From the NCBI RefSeq assembly GCF_002423035.1, contig NZ_DIUM01000003.1, forward strand, positions 11,078-75,077: a stretch of DNA of 64,000 nucleotides, read 5' to 3'. This stretch comes from Thiocapsa sp. UBA6158 (GTDB lineage Bacteria > Pseudomonadota > Gammaproteobacteria > Chromatiales > Chromatiaceae). The notes under the pieces were generated by a model. It saw only the letters and a list, made by a program, of their open reading frames with translations. It was not told the origin of the DNA and searched no databases. Position 1 is the first letter of the stretch, and each line of letters opens with the position of its first letter. Below, piece by piece: positions 24,401 through 33,806 of this stretch. The position numbers were made by a program, and so were the translations under genes.

Positions 24401-24529
24401 TTCGACCGGCTCCTTGCAGCGACACTTGCCGTCGTTGGCGCACGATTTGCCGGTCGATGTCTGAGGAGAACCTGCAGGCGCGTTGTCCGCCCTGCAGCTC
24501 ACGCGACAATTCGGCGAATAGGCGACTAG

Positions 24530-24769
24530 GGTTCCGATCTGCTGACGGCGGGTGTCCGGCCGCTGGCGGTCGAGGTCCGGGCGGTTCCGCAGACGACCGT
24601 CGGCAGCTTACTCGCCGGCATCCCGGCACCGCTGGGCCCGGGCAGCGTCGAGCTGGCCGACGGCCGTTGGGAAAAGGGTTTCATCTGCGAGGGCTTCGCC
24701 GCGGAGGGTGCGCGAGACATGCGTGCGCTCGGGGGCTGGCGGGCGTATCTGAGGAGTTGCGGCGGCTGA
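24530..24769 (+). pseudogene. atzF: Remnant of allophanate hydrolase C-terminal domain
   Basis: A frame of about 79 codons, preceded by an in-frame TAG (24527-24529), reads LAVEVRAVPQTTVGSLLAGI, then GSVELADGRWEKGFICEGF, ending RALGGWRAYLRSCGG. This matches the C-terminal domain of AtzF-type allophanate hydrolases, which normally follows an amidase domain. No amidase part is present upstream, so only a 3' fragment survives. High third-position GC shows it was coding until recently. Confidence 0.6.
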
Positions 24770-24976
24770 GGCTGACGTTAACTTGCAGCCGCCAGCGAGT
24801 GTCTGATAGCAGGAAGCAGGAGGCAGGCGGCTCTCCCTCCCGGCACACCCCCGCACGAAATTCCCCCCGACCGAACCGCGAAGCTCTGCGACAATACGCC
24901 GGTTGCCGCGGCACGGGTCCGCGTGCTCGAGTCCAGACAACCCGCAACGAAAAGACGAGAGAGGTACATTCGAACA

Positions 24977-27751
24977 ATGGCATCCCAAACCAACAAACAT
25001 GTGTTCGCATTCGAAGAAGGGGACGGAAAAGACAAGAGACTGCTCGGCGGCAAGGGCGCCAATCTCTGCGAGATGACCCAGATGGGGCTGAACGTCCCGC
25101 CCGGTTTCGTGATCTCCACCGCGGCCTGCCTGGAATACCTCGACTCACCCGATCATGCGCTGCCGGCCGGACTGATGGATGCGGTGCACACGCAGATGCG
25201 TGCCGTGGAGAAGAAGACCGGCAAGGGCTTCGGCGATCCGGACAAGCCGCTGCTGGTCTCCGTGCGCTCGGGCTCCGCCATGTCCATGCCTGGCATGATG
25301 GACACCATTCTGAATCTGGGTTTGAACGAGGAGACGCTGCAGGGCGAGATCCGCGCGACCGGCGATGCGCGCTTCGGCTACGACGCCTATCGACGCTTCA
25401 TTCAGCTCTTCGGCAAGGTCGCGCTCGGTGTGCCGGATGCGGCCTTCGACCATGAGCTCGAAACGGTCAAGGAGGCGGCGCACGCCAAGCAGGACGTCGA
25501 CCTCAGCGCGTCTGATCTGAAAGAGGTCAGCGAGCGTTTCCTGCGAGTCGTCGAGTCCCATACCGGTCATCCCTTCCCGTCGGACCCCTATCGTCAACTG
25601 GAGATCGCCATCAAGGCGGTCTTCAACAGTTGGGGTGGCAAGCGCGCGGTCGACTACCGCAGACAATTCCACATCACGCCCGAGATGGCCAACGGCACCG
25701 CGGTCAACGTGGTGACCATGGTCTTCGGCAACCGCGGGGACGACTCCGCGACCGGTGTGGCCTTCACGCGCAATCCGGGCTCGGGCGAGAACAAGCTCTA
25801 CGGCGAGTATCTCGTCAACGCCCAAGGCGAGGACGTGGTCGCCGGGATCCGCACGCCCAAGCCGATCTCGCGGCTGCGCGCGGAGATGCCCGAGATGGCG
25901 GCTCAGCTCGACATCCTGCGCGAGAAGCTCGAGACGCACTATCGCGAGGTGCAGGACTTCGAGTTCACCATCGAGCGCGGTCAGCTGTTCTGCCTGCAGA
26001 CGCGCAACGGCAAGATGAACGCCGTCGCCATGGTACGCACCTCGGTGGAAATGGAGCGCGAGGGACTGATCACCAAGGAAGAGGCGCTGCTGCGCATCCA
26101 GCCCGACTTGCTGGAGCAGATGCTTTTCCCGCGGCTGGATCCGAGCGTCAAGGCCGATTCTGTCGCGCAGGGCCTTCCGGCATCGCCGGGCGCGGCATCG
26201 GGTATTGCGGTCTTCGATGCGGATCGCGCCGAGCAATTCGGCCATGAGCTCGGGCAAAAGGTCATCCTGGTGCGCGAGGAGACCAAGCCCGAGGACATCC
26301 ACGGCTTCTTCGCGGCGGAAGGCATCCTGACCTCGCGCGGCGGCAAGACCTCGCATGCCGCCGTGGTCGCACGCGGCATGGGCAAGCCCTGCGTCGCCGG
26401 TGCGGAAGGGATCAGCGTGGATGTGAACCGGCGCGAGGCGCGGGTCGGCTTGACCAGCTTCAAGGAAGGCGACGTCATCACCATCGACGGCACCTCGGGC
26501 AAGGTCTATCTCGGCGCCATCCCGACGGTCGAGCCGGACTTCACGCCGGAGCTCGACGTCCTGCTCGGCTGGGCGGACGAGATGGCCCGGCTCAAGGTCA
26601 TGGCCAATGCGGACACGCCCGAGGATGCCCGTCGCGCGCGCAAATACGGCGCGGTCGGCATCGGTCTGGCGCGTACCGAGCGCATGTTCAACGACGTGGA
26701 GCGTCTGCCGGTCGTCATCGAGATGATCGTCGCCGAGACGCCGGAGACACGTCAGGCCGCACTCGACAAGCTGCTGCCGCTGCAGCGTAAGGACTTCCGC
26801 GATCTGTTCGAGGTGATGGCGCCGAATCCGGTAACGATTCGATTGCTCGACCCGCCGATCCACGAGTTCCTGCCCGACGAGCATGTCCTCGAGCGTGAGC
26901 TGACCGACCTGCGCGTGCTCGCACGCAACGCCCGCGGGATGACGGTGCTGGCCGGGGCCATGGGGCTGCTGCACTCGCCCGACAACGTGCGCCACGACAT
27001 CGAGTCGCTGCGCCGCATGGTGGATCCGGCGATCGTCGAGGAGGCCATCGCCAAGAAGGAGGCGATGCTGCGCAAGGTCCGTGCGCTCTACGAGACCAAC
27101 CCCATGCTGGGTCATCGCGGCGTGCGTCTCGGTATCACCTTCCCCGAGATCTACCAGATGCAGATCCGGGCGATCCTGGAAGCGGCCGCCGAATGCACCA
27201 AGGCCGGTATCGAGGTCCATCCCCAGATCAAGGTGCCGCAAGTCTGCACCGCGCAGGAGCTGCGGCTGGTCAAGTCCTTCGTCGACACCATCCATGCCGA
27301 GGTCGCCGAGACCTATGGCCAGCCGGTGAGCTTCAAGTTCGGCACCATGATCGAGGTGGTGCGGGCCTGCATGCGTGCCGAGTCGCTTGCCGAGGAGGCC
27401 GAGTTCTTCTCCTTCGGCACCAATGACCTCACGCAGGCGACCTTCTCCTTCTCGCGCGAGGATGCCGAGAACAAGTTCCTGCCGCTCTACAACCAATCCG
27501 GCATCCTACAGGACAACCCCTTCGAGGTGTTGGACGTGAAGGGCGTGGGCAAGCTGATGCAGTTGGCCGTGGACTGGGGCCGCTCGGTCAAGCCCAACCT
27601 GCATGTCGGCATCTGCGGCGAGCACGGCGGCCATCCGGCTTCCATCGCCTTTTGCCACCAGGCCGGGTTGGACTATGTCAGCTGCTCGGGTCCGCGCGTG
27701 CCGGTCGCCCGGCTTGCTGCCGCCCATGCAGCGCTGAAGGCGGCTCGATAG
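24977..27751 (+). CDS. ppdK: Pyruvate, phosphate dikinase
   Basis: 924 residues. It interconverts pyruvate, ATP and Pi with PEP, AMP and PPi. The N-terminal ATP-grasp region starts HVFAFEEGDGKDKRLLGGKG. The swivelling phosphohistidine domain has GGKTSHAAVVARGMG (His460). The C-terminal PEP/pyruvate TIM barrel carries the acid Cys880 in GICGEHGG. Length and all three domains are complete. ATG 24977 follows AGAGAGGTAC. It stands alone and would serve gluconeogenesis or PPi-linked carbon metabolism in a photoautotroph. Confidence 0.95.
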   Translation: MASQTNKHVFAFEEGDGKDKRLLGGKGANLCEMTQMGLNVPPGFVISTAACLEYLDSPDHALPAGLMDAVHTQMRAVEKKTGKGFGDPDKPLLVSVRSGSAMSMPGMMDTILNLGLNEETLQGEIRATGDARFGYDAYRRFIQLFGKVALGVPDAAFDHELETVKEAAHAKQDVDLSASDLKEVSERFLRVVESHTGHPFPSDPYRQLEIAIKAVFNSWGGKRAVDYRRQFHITPEMANGTAVNVVTMVFGNRGDDSATGVAFTRNPGSGENKLYGEYLVNAQGEDVVAGIRTPKPISRLRAEMPEMAAQLDILREKLETHYREVQDFEFTIERGQLFCLQTRNGKMNAVAMVRTSVEMEREGLITKEEALLRIQPDLLEQMLFPRLDPSVKADSVAQGLPASPGAASGIAVFDADRAEQFGHELGQKVILVREETKPEDIHGFFAAEGILTSRGGKTSHAAVVARGMGKPCVAGAEGISVDVNRREARVGLTSFKEGDVITIDGTSGKVYLGAIPTVEPDFTPELDVLLGWADEMARLKVMANADTPEDARRARKYGAVGIGLARTERMFNDVERLPVVIEMIVAETPETRQAALDKLLPLQRKDFRDLFEVMAPNPVTIRLLDPPIHEFLPDEHVLERELTDLRVLARNARGMTVLAGAMGLLHSPDNVRHDIESLRRMVDPAIVEEAIAKKEAMLRKVRALYETNPMLGHRGVRLGITFPEIYQMQIRAILEAAAECTKAGIEVHPQIKVPQVCTAQELRLVKSFVDTIHAEVAETYGQPVSFKFGTMIEVVRACMRAESLAEEAEFFSFGTNDLTQATFSFSREDAENKFLPLYNQSGILQDNPFEVLDVKGVGKLMQLAVDWGRSVKPNLHVGICGEHGGHPASIAFCHQAGLDYVSCSGPRVPVARLAAAHAALKAAR

Positions 27752-27956
27752 GAAAGGGGACTTGTTCTCTGGCCAGGGATGGCCGTTGGTTGCGGCAGAG
27801 CAGTCGTCCGCGCGGGTATGTCGTCACATCAACCGTCGGAGGCAATCGGATGGTCGTTCGCACTGCGCAGCGATGCGCTTCAAAGCCGTCAGCCCCTGCG
27901 TTTCCGATCTTGTATGATCAAACCGTCAATCGGCCTCTCCACGAGGATCAATCCAG

Positions 27957-28424
27957 ATGACGGCGAAAGCGCACACGCGTGTCCCCGAGCGCACCGACCT
28001 TTACGACACCGACATCGTTGCCTGGGCCAACGAGCAGGCGCGGCTCCTGCGCGCGGGTCGCTTGGATCGGCTCGATATCGAGCATCTTGCCGAGGAGATC
28101 GAAGACGTGGGCAAGAGCGAGCAACGCGAGCTGGCGAGCCGGATGGCCGTCTTGTTGTCGCACCTGCTCAAGTGGCGGTTTCAGCCGGAGCGGCGTGGCG
28201 CGAGCTGGGAGACCACCATTCGGACGCAGCGCGCAGGCATCCAGCGTCGCCTGCGTCGCACGCCGAGCCTGGCGCGGTCGCTGGAAGACCCCGATTGGTG
28301 GGCCGATGCCTGGGACGATGCACTGGACGCCGCCACCCGCGAGACCGGAATCGCCGATCTGCCGAGGTCCTGTCCCTGGGCTGCCGGTCAGGTGCTGGAT
28401 GGGGCTTGGTTGCCGGCAGGTTGA
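27957..28424 (+). CDS. DUF29 family protein
   Basis: 155 residues beginning with the DUF29 pattern YDTDIVAWANEQARLLRAGR, then LDIEHLAEEIEDVGKSEQRE and HLLKWRFQPERRG. Members are small helical soluble proteins of unknown function, common as scattered paralogues in cyanobacteria and purple bacteria. It lies alone between ppdK and the sensor pair, with a GAGGATC site before ATG 27957. Confidence 0.85.
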   Translation: MTAKAHTRVPERTDLYDTDIVAWANEQARLLRAGRLDRLDIEHLAEEIEDVGKSEQRELASRMAVLLSHLLKWRFQPERRGASWETTIRTQRAGIQRRLRRTPSLARSLEDPDWWADAWDDALDAATRETGIADLPRSCPWAAGQVLDGAWLPAG

Positions 28425-28709
28425 GACGCTTCGTCCCCGTCGGATAGGAACCCAATCAAGCGATTCCCGGAGAAGGCGATCGCGGTCGGGCACGCTCACT
28501 AAACCGGGTGTTTCGGCTGAGCCGCGACGCTCTCGAGGTTTGATAGAGGTAAAGCCTTGCTGCCGGAGTCGCGACAATTCGGCGACGCCGCTCGGCACGA
28601 TATCGGCTTCGCTCACGCCATACATGTCGTCGATCGGATGAAAACAGCAGGTTGTTCTTCTTTGCGACCATGGCTCCCCCGCGGATCCATTGCCGATGCG
28701 GAATTCCGA

Positions 28710-29627
28710 ATGCTCCGATTTCTACTGATTCTTGTATTCACGCTCGCATCGCCCGTCCCGTGCGCGTGGGCTCAACCGAGCGACGCCGCGATCGAGCCGG
28801 CGTCCGAGCGGCGGACGGGCTCGGAAACCGGGGCGCCCCTTCAGTCCGATCAGGCTGCAACGCTGACCTTCGGGGTCGTGCCTCAACAGGCCGCGAGCAA
28901 GCTCGCGCGGCTCTGGTCGCCGATCCTTGACGACCTGGGGGTGCGCACCGGGGTGCGGATCGGTTTCCGCACGGCACCGGATATCCCGACCTTCGAGCGT
29001 CGGCTGGCCGCGGGCGACTATGATCTGGCCTACATGAATCCCTATCACTACACGCTCTTCAGTCGCGATCCCGGCTATCGGGCCTTCGCACGGCAGCGCG
29101 ATCAGCGCATCCGCGGACTGCTGGTGGTGCGGCGTGATTCGCCGATCAGGGACATCACCGACCTGGCCGGCCGGCAGGTCGCCTTTCCGGCACCCGCGGC
29201 CTTTGCTGCCAGCGTCTTGCCGCAGGCCGCGCTGCGTCAAGCCGGGATCGACATCCAGGCGCACTATGTCCGTTCGCACGACTCGGTGTATCGCGCCGTG
29301 GTCCAAGGGCTTTATCCCGCCGGCGGGGGTATCGAGCGGACCTTTAAGGGGACCGAGCCGGAGGTGCGGGATCAGCTGCGGGTCCTCTGGTCGACCCTCG
29401 ACTACACGCCTCACGCTATTGCCGCGCACCCGCGGGTCGACCCGGTCCTGGTGGCGAGGATCCGTGATGCGATGGTGGCGATGGCGGAGACCCCGCGGGG
29501 GGCCGAGCTGCTGGCGGCGATCGAGTTCGAGGGGATCGAGCCCGGCGAGGATGCGGATTGGGACGACGTGCGCGCACTCGGAATCGACCTCCCGATCGAG
29601 ACCGAGACCATCGACAGCCGCCGATGA
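28710..29627 (+). CDS. PhnD-like periplasmic binding protein paired with a sensor kinase
   Basis: 305 residues. The signal peptide (FLLILVFTLASPVPCAWAQ) precedes a phosphate/phosphonate-type substrate-binding protein with LTFGVVPQQAASKLARLW and DYDLAYMNPYHYTLF. No ABC permease or ATPase is nearby; instead the stop overlaps the start of a hybrid histidine kinase (ATGA). It is therefore likely a ligand-sensing adaptor for the kinase rather than a transporter part. Ligand unknown. ATG 28710 fits the signal peptide; an in-frame ATG lies at 28638. Confidence 0.85.
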   Translation: MLRFLLILVFTLASPVPCAWAQPSDAAIEPASERRTGSETGAPLQSDQAATLTFGVVPQQAASKLARLWSPILDDLGVRTGVRIGFRTAPDIPTFERRLAAGDYDLAYMNPYHYTLFSRDPGYRAFARQRDQRIRGLLVVRRDSPIRDITDLAGRQVAFPAPAAFAASVLPQAALRQAGIDIQAHYVRSHDSVYRAVVQGLYPAGGGIERTFKGTEPEVRDQLRVLWSTLDYTPHAIAAHPRVDPVLVARIRDAMVAMAETPRGAELLAAIEFEGIEPGEDADWDDVRALGIDLPIETETIDSRR

Positions 29628-31567
29628 GACCGGGTCGGACCGGTTGGATCCTGTCGTTTCGCGGCAAGACCGTCCTCGGCATCGCGCTGATCGAGATCGT
29701 CCTGCTCGCCATCTTGGTGTGGTCCAGTCTGAGCTATCTGGGCGATTCCAGCGCCCGTTCCATCGCCGAGCGCGCCTCCGCTACAGCCACGCAGCTCGCC
29801 GCCTTGGCCAAAGACGCGGTCTTGTCCGAGGACCTGGCCAGCTTGGAGACCTTTGCCGACGAGGTCATGGCCAACGAGCAAACGGCCTACCTGCGCGTTA
29901 TCGGCCACGGCAATCTCTTGGTCCAGCGCGGCACGCCCGAGGTTCTTGCCAAGCCGTATCAGGCGGATTCGGCGCAGGTGCGCCCGGCCGACGGGGTGTT
30001 CGACGCCGATGCGCCGATCCGCGAGGGCGGCATGGATTTCGGCCGAATCGAGCTGGGGATCTCCACCAAGGGGCAGGAACAGCTCTTCGGCGAGGCGCGT
30101 GCGCACCTCTTGGGCATCGCAACGATCGAGGTCGTGCTGGTTGCCTTGTTCTCGATCCTGCTGGGTACCTATCTCACACGCGCGTTGGATGGCCTGCGCG
30201 GGGCGGCGCAGGCCATCATCGAGGGCGGCCCCGGGTCTACGGTGCCGGTACGTGGCCGCGACGAGATCGCGGATACGGCACGCGCCTTCAACGCGATGTC
30301 CGAGCGTCTGCGGCGCAGCTACACGGAGCTGGACGAGGCCCGCCGTCGTGCCGAGGCCGCCGCCGAGGAGGCGGAGGCGGCATCCGCCGAGGCCACCCGG
30401 GCCAATGCGGCCAAGTCCCGTTTTCTGGCGCACATGAGCCATGAGCTGCGCACCCCGCTGAACGCCGTGTTGGGCACACTGGACCTCGCCGAAGACTGGG
30501 TGTTGCCGGCCGAGCAGCATGCGCAGCTGGGTATCGCGCGGGACGCGGGCCGGGCGCTGCTGGAGCTGATCAACAACGTCCTCGACCTCTCCAAGATCGA
30601 GTCGGGCGAGATGGATCTCTACCCGGAGCGGGCGGACCTGGTCGCGCTGGTGCGTGCCGCGGCGGCGATGGTCCTGCCGCTCGCGCAGGCCAAGGGCCTG
30701 ACGCTGGAGGTCCGGCTCGATCCGCGGTTGCCCCGCACCGTGTCGGTCGATCCGGTGCGTTTGCGTCAGGTGCTGATCAATCTGGCAGGCAATGCGGTGA
30801 AGTTCACCGCAGCGGGCCGAATCGAGCTGCGTGTGGAGACCCGATGCCCGGGCGAGGCCTGTCAACGCGTGCGCTTCGAGGTCATCGACTCGGGCATCGG
30901 GATTCCGTCGGAGCGTCAGGCCAGTCTGTTCGACGAATTCACGCAGGTGAACGATCCTCTGAGCTACGACCGGCGCGGCGGAACCGGCCTCGGGCTGGCG
31001 ATCGCGCAGCGCATCGTCAATCTGATGGGCGGGAGCATCCATGTCCAGAGTGCGCCCGGTCGCGGGAGCTGTTTCTGGTTCGAGCTGACCCTGATACCCG
31101 CGGAGCTGATTGCCCCGCCCGAACCCCGGCGGCGGGCCCCGAGCTGTCGTCCCGCGGAACAGGATGCCCGCGGTGCCCTGCCGATCCTGCTGGTCGACGA
31201 CAACCAGGTCAATCGCATGGTGGCCGAGGCGACCTTGAGAAAAGCAGGCTATCAGGTGCGCATCGCCACCAACGGCGCGGAAGCCTTGGAAGCGGTCTGC
31301 AGCGAGCCGATCGGGAGTATTCTGATGGATGTGTCCATGCCCGTCATGGACGGGATCGAGGCCTCGCGGCGGATTCGCGCGCTGAGCGGTTACCCCGGTC
31401 GCGTGCCTATTATTGCCATGACGGCGCACGCGTTGAAGGAAGAGGAGGATCGCTGCATGGCGGCGGGAATGGACGACTTCATCACGAAGCCCTTTCTCCG
31501 CGCGAACCTGCTGGCCGTGCTCACGCGCTGGCATGGACAAGAGGCCGGATCGGGCGAGCCGCGGTAA
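29624..31567 (+). CDS. Hybrid sensor histidine kinase
   Basis: 647 residues. One membrane helix near 18-40, a periplasmic sensor segment (about 45-160) and a second helix (about 168-190) are followed by a HAMP domain, a coiled coil rich in Glu/Ala (about 240-265), HisKA with SHELRTPLN (His273) and a HATPase with NLAGNAVKF and GTGLGLAIA. A C-terminal receiver domain has phospho-acceptor Asp569 in LMDVSMPVMDG. No Hpt or output domain is attached, so a separate phosphotransferase/regulator must exist elsewhere. It is co-translated with the PhnD-like protein, its presumed sensor partner. Confidence 0.93.
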   Translation: MRPGRTGWILSFRGKTVLGIALIEIVLLAILVWSSLSYLGDSSARSIAERASATATQLAALAKDAVLSEDLASLETFADEVMANEQTAYLRVIGHGNLLVQRGTPEVLAKPYQADSAQVRPADGVFDADAPIREGGMDFGRIELGISTKGQEQLFGEARAHLLGIATIEVVLVALFSILLGTYLTRALDGLRGAAQAIIEGGPGSTVPVRGRDEIADTARAFNAMSERLRRSYTELDEARRRAEAAAEEAEAASAEATRANAAKSRFLAHMSHELRTPLNAVLGTLDLAEDWVLPAEQHAQLGIARDAGRALLELINNVLDLSKIESGEMDLYPERADLVALVRAAAAMVLPLAQAKGLTLEVRLDPRLPRTVSVDPVRLRQVLINLAGNAVKFTAAGRIELRVETRCPGEACQRVRFEVIDSGIGIPSERQASLFDEFTQVNDPLSYDRRGGTGLGLAIAQRIVNLMGGSIHVQSAPGRGSCFWFELTLIPAELIAPPEPRRRAPSCRPAEQDARGALPILLVDDNQVNRMVAEATLRKAGYQVRIATNGAEALEAVCSEPIGSILMDVSMPVMDGIEASRRIRALSGYPGRVPIIAMTAHALKEEEDRCMAAGMDDFITKPFLRANLLAVLTRWHGQEAGSGEPR

Positions 31568-31573
31568 CAGCCG

Positions 31574-32617
31574 TCAAATAATGACGGTACCATCCTCGTC
31601 ATCCGGGTCGAGTGCGTCGCGGTACTGCTCCAACAAGGCCGCGGCGGCCTCCGGCTTGCCGAAGCAGGCGAGGTGATAAAGGGCCTCGCCTTCGGTGATG
31701 AGCGGGAGGTTGGTGCGGCCGATGACGATACCGCTCACCGGCGAGAGCACCGGGTCGTCGACCGGGCGGAAGGGGTCCGTGATGATGCCCAGTGTATCGC
31801 CCTTATTGACATGGGCGCCGAGCGGGGTGAGGGAGAGCAGAATGCCGCTTTGATGGGCACGGACCCAGACGCTGGATCGGGCGACGAGCGGTTCGGGTCC
31901 GACGGTGCGGCGCGGTACGGTGGATCGGATCATCCCGAGGTGGCGCATGACGCCTAAGATGCCGCGCAGCCCCGCACGCACGGCGAATTCGTGGAAACGC
32001 AGCGCCTCGCCGCCCTCATAGAGCAGGATGGGGATGTCGCGCGCTACCGCCTCCGCACGCAGCGAGCCGGGCCGCACCTCCGCGTCGAGGATGACCGGTG
32101 TCTCGAATGCCTTCGCCAACGCCGGCATGTCCTCGCCGGCGTTGAGCGTGACGCGGATCTGAGGCAGGTTCTCGCGGTGCAGTGCGCCTGTGTGCAGGTC
32201 TATCCCGTGGGTGGAGCCATCGACAATCTCACTGATGAGGGTTGCGGCGAGGCGTGCCGCGAGTGAGCCCTTTTCCGACCCGGGGAAGCTGCGGTTGAGA
32301 TCGCGCCGGTCCGGGAGATAGCGCGATTGGCGGACATAGCCGTAGACGTTGACGACGGGCACGGCGAGCAGGGTACCGCTCAGCCGGCTCAGTGACTTCT
32401 GCTGCATCAGCCGGCGGATGATCTCGACCCCGTTGATCTCGTCGCCGTGGACGGACGCCGTGACGAACAGACGGGGGCCGGGCTTTCGGCCTCGAACCAC
32501 ATGCACCGGCATAAAGACCGGTGTGGTGGTGTAGAGATTAGGCAGCGGGATGTCGACCCGGGCGCGCTCTCCGGGCTGGATCTCGCGACCGGCGATGGTG
32601 ACTGAATCTGCGGTCAT
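31574..32617 (-). CDS. Succinylglutamate desuccinylase/aspartoacylase family zinc deacylase
   Basis: 347 residues. Zinc ligands are seen in SVHGDEINGVE (His57, Glu60) and IDLHTG (His142), with the family motif RRDLNRSFPG. The C-terminal beta domain contains SPVSGIVIGRTNLPL. This subgroup commonly neighbours RimK-like ATP-grasp ligases, as here, and is thought to act on acylated or gamma-glutamyl peptides. The substrate is not known. The stop lies 6 bases from the convergent kinase gene. Confidence 0.85.
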   Translation of the reverse strand: MTADSVTIAGREIQPGERARVDIPLPNLYTTTPVFMPVHVVRGRKPGPRLFVTASVHGDEINGVEIIRRLMQQKSLSRLSGTLLAVPVVNVYGYVRQSRYLPDRRDLNRSFPGSEKGSLAARLAATLISEIVDGSTHGIDLHTGALHRENLPQIRVTLNAGEDMPALAKAFETPVILDAEVRPGSLRAEAVARDIPILLYEGGEALRFHEFAVRAGLRGILGVMRHLGMIRSTVPRRTVGPEPLVARSSVWVRAHQSGILLSLTPLGAHVNKGDTLGIITDPFRPVDDPVLSPVSGIVIGRTNLPLITEGEALYHLACFGKPEAAAALLEQYRDALDPDDEDGTVII

Positions 32618-32756
32618 CGGCTGGCGTCCTTGGAGACAGACGCCACGATCTTGTCATGAAATCGCCATCTTGTGGGGGTTGGCTTTCTGCCTCCAGCCTC
32701 CAGCTATCGGCTTTCAGTCCAAGGCGATTTCCGAAAAGGGAGCTACCGGCGCGTAG

Positions 32757-32774
32757 GTGCGAATTTATTCGCAC
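32757..32774. repeat. Small A/T-loop hairpin
   Basis: GTGCGAA TTTA TTCGCAC, a perfect 7-bp stem in the 283-bp space between the deacylase and rimK-like genes. There is no T-run, so it is a REP-like palindrome rather than a clear terminator. Nothing else is recognisable in that space. Confidence 0.4.
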
Positions 32775-32900
32775 GCACAGCCCCCTCAGGTCTTTCGGGC
32801 ATGTGCAGTCGTGATGCCTTTTCCCGGAGATCACCTAAATGGAGCCGTTGAGCCGCAAAGGCGATGCAGAATAATGCGGCGGCTGGCGGCTTCCCCGGCG

Positions 32901-33806
32901 TCACCCCTGCCCGCGTGTGCGGGTCTTGCCGAGCGCGGCGTTCTTCTCGACGAGCTCGATCATTTGCGAGGCGATGTCCTTGCCGGTGGCCCGCTCGATC
33001 CCTTCGAGCCCCGGGGACGAGTTGACCTCCATCACCACCGGGCCGTGGTTGGAGCGCAGGATGTCTACGCCGGCGACGTTCAGGCCCATGATTTTGGCCG
33101 CGCGGGTGGCGGTGGAGCGCTCCTCGGGCGTGATGCGGATCAGCGATGCGCTCCCGCCGCGATGCAGATTGGAGCGAAACTCGCCGGGCTTGGCCTGGCG
33201 CTTCATGCTCGCGACCACCTTGTCGCCGATCACGAAACAGCGGATGTCGGCGCCGTTCGCCTCTTTGATGTATTCCTGCACCAGGATGTTGACCTTCAGG
33301 CCCATGAAGGCCTCGACCACGCTCTCGGCGGCCTGCTGAGTCTCGGCGAGCACCACGCCGATGCCTTGGGTGCCTTCCAACAGCTTGATCACCAGCGGGG
33401 CGCCGCCGACCATCTTGATCAGATCCTCGACATCGTCCGGTGCGTGGGCGAACCCGGTGATGGGCAGGCCGATCCCCTTGCGCGAGAGCAGTTGCAGCGA
33501 GCGCAGCTTGTCGCGCGCGCGGCTGATGGCGACCGACTCGTTCAACGGGTAAACCCCGAGCATCTCGAACTGACGCAGCACCGCCGTGCCGTAGAAGGTC
33601 ACCGAGGCCCCGATGCGCGGGACGACGGCGTCGAAGTCGCCGAGCTCTTCGCCCCGATAGTGAATGGATGGGGCGTGCGAGGTGATGTTCATGTAGCAGC
33701 GCAGGACGTCGACGACCTTGGTCTCGTGTCCCCGCGCACGCGCAGCCTCGACGATGCGACGGGTCGAGTAGAGGGTCGGATTGCGCGAGAGGATGGCGAT
33801 CTTCAT
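32901..33806 (-). CDS. rimK: RimK-family alpha-L-glutamate ligase (ATP-grasp)
   Basis: 301 residues, the length of E. coli RimK. It begins MKIAILSRNPTLYSTRRIVE and shows ATP-grasp features (LLEGTQGIGVVLAE, VQEYIKEANGADIRCFVIG, VMEVNSSPGLEGIE). RimK adds glutamates to ribosomal protein S6 or makes poly-glutamate. The gene overlaps the lspA stop by 4 bp, which is an unusual place for it. The zinc deacylase 284 bp downstream is its usual companion. Confidence 0.9.
   Translation of the reverse strand: MKIAILSRNPTLYSTRRIVEAARARGHETKVVDVLRCYMNITSHAPSIHYRGEELGDFDAVVPRIGASVTFYGTAVLRQFEMLGVYPLNESVAISRARDKLRSLQLLSRKGIGLPITGFAHAPDDVEDLIKMVGGAPLVIKLLEGTQGIGVVLAETQQAAESVVEAFMGLKVNILVQEYIKEANGADIRCFVIGDKVVASMKRQAKPGEFRSNLHRGGSASLIRITPEERSTATRAAKIMGLNVAGVDILRSNHGPVVMEVNSSPGLEGIERATGKDIASQMIELVEKNAALGKTRTRGQG

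Larger units (their letters stand above)
24131..24976. other. Gene-poor region before ppdK
   Basis: About 850 bases without an intact gene. It holds a C-rich/G-rich palindromic element (24364-24400), a solo GCGGTTTAAG end resembling the dispersed repeat (about 24236), a decayed allophanate hydrolase C-terminus (24530-24769) and the ppdK leader. The 16-mer CGCGACAATTCGGCGA at 24502-24517 recurs at 28570-28585. Confidence 0.6.

Noticed and set aside
24131..24529. Upstream amidase half of the allophanate hydrolase
   Set aside because: No frame in this stretch shows amidase motifs such as a GGSSGG-type serine loop; only the C-terminal domain remains.
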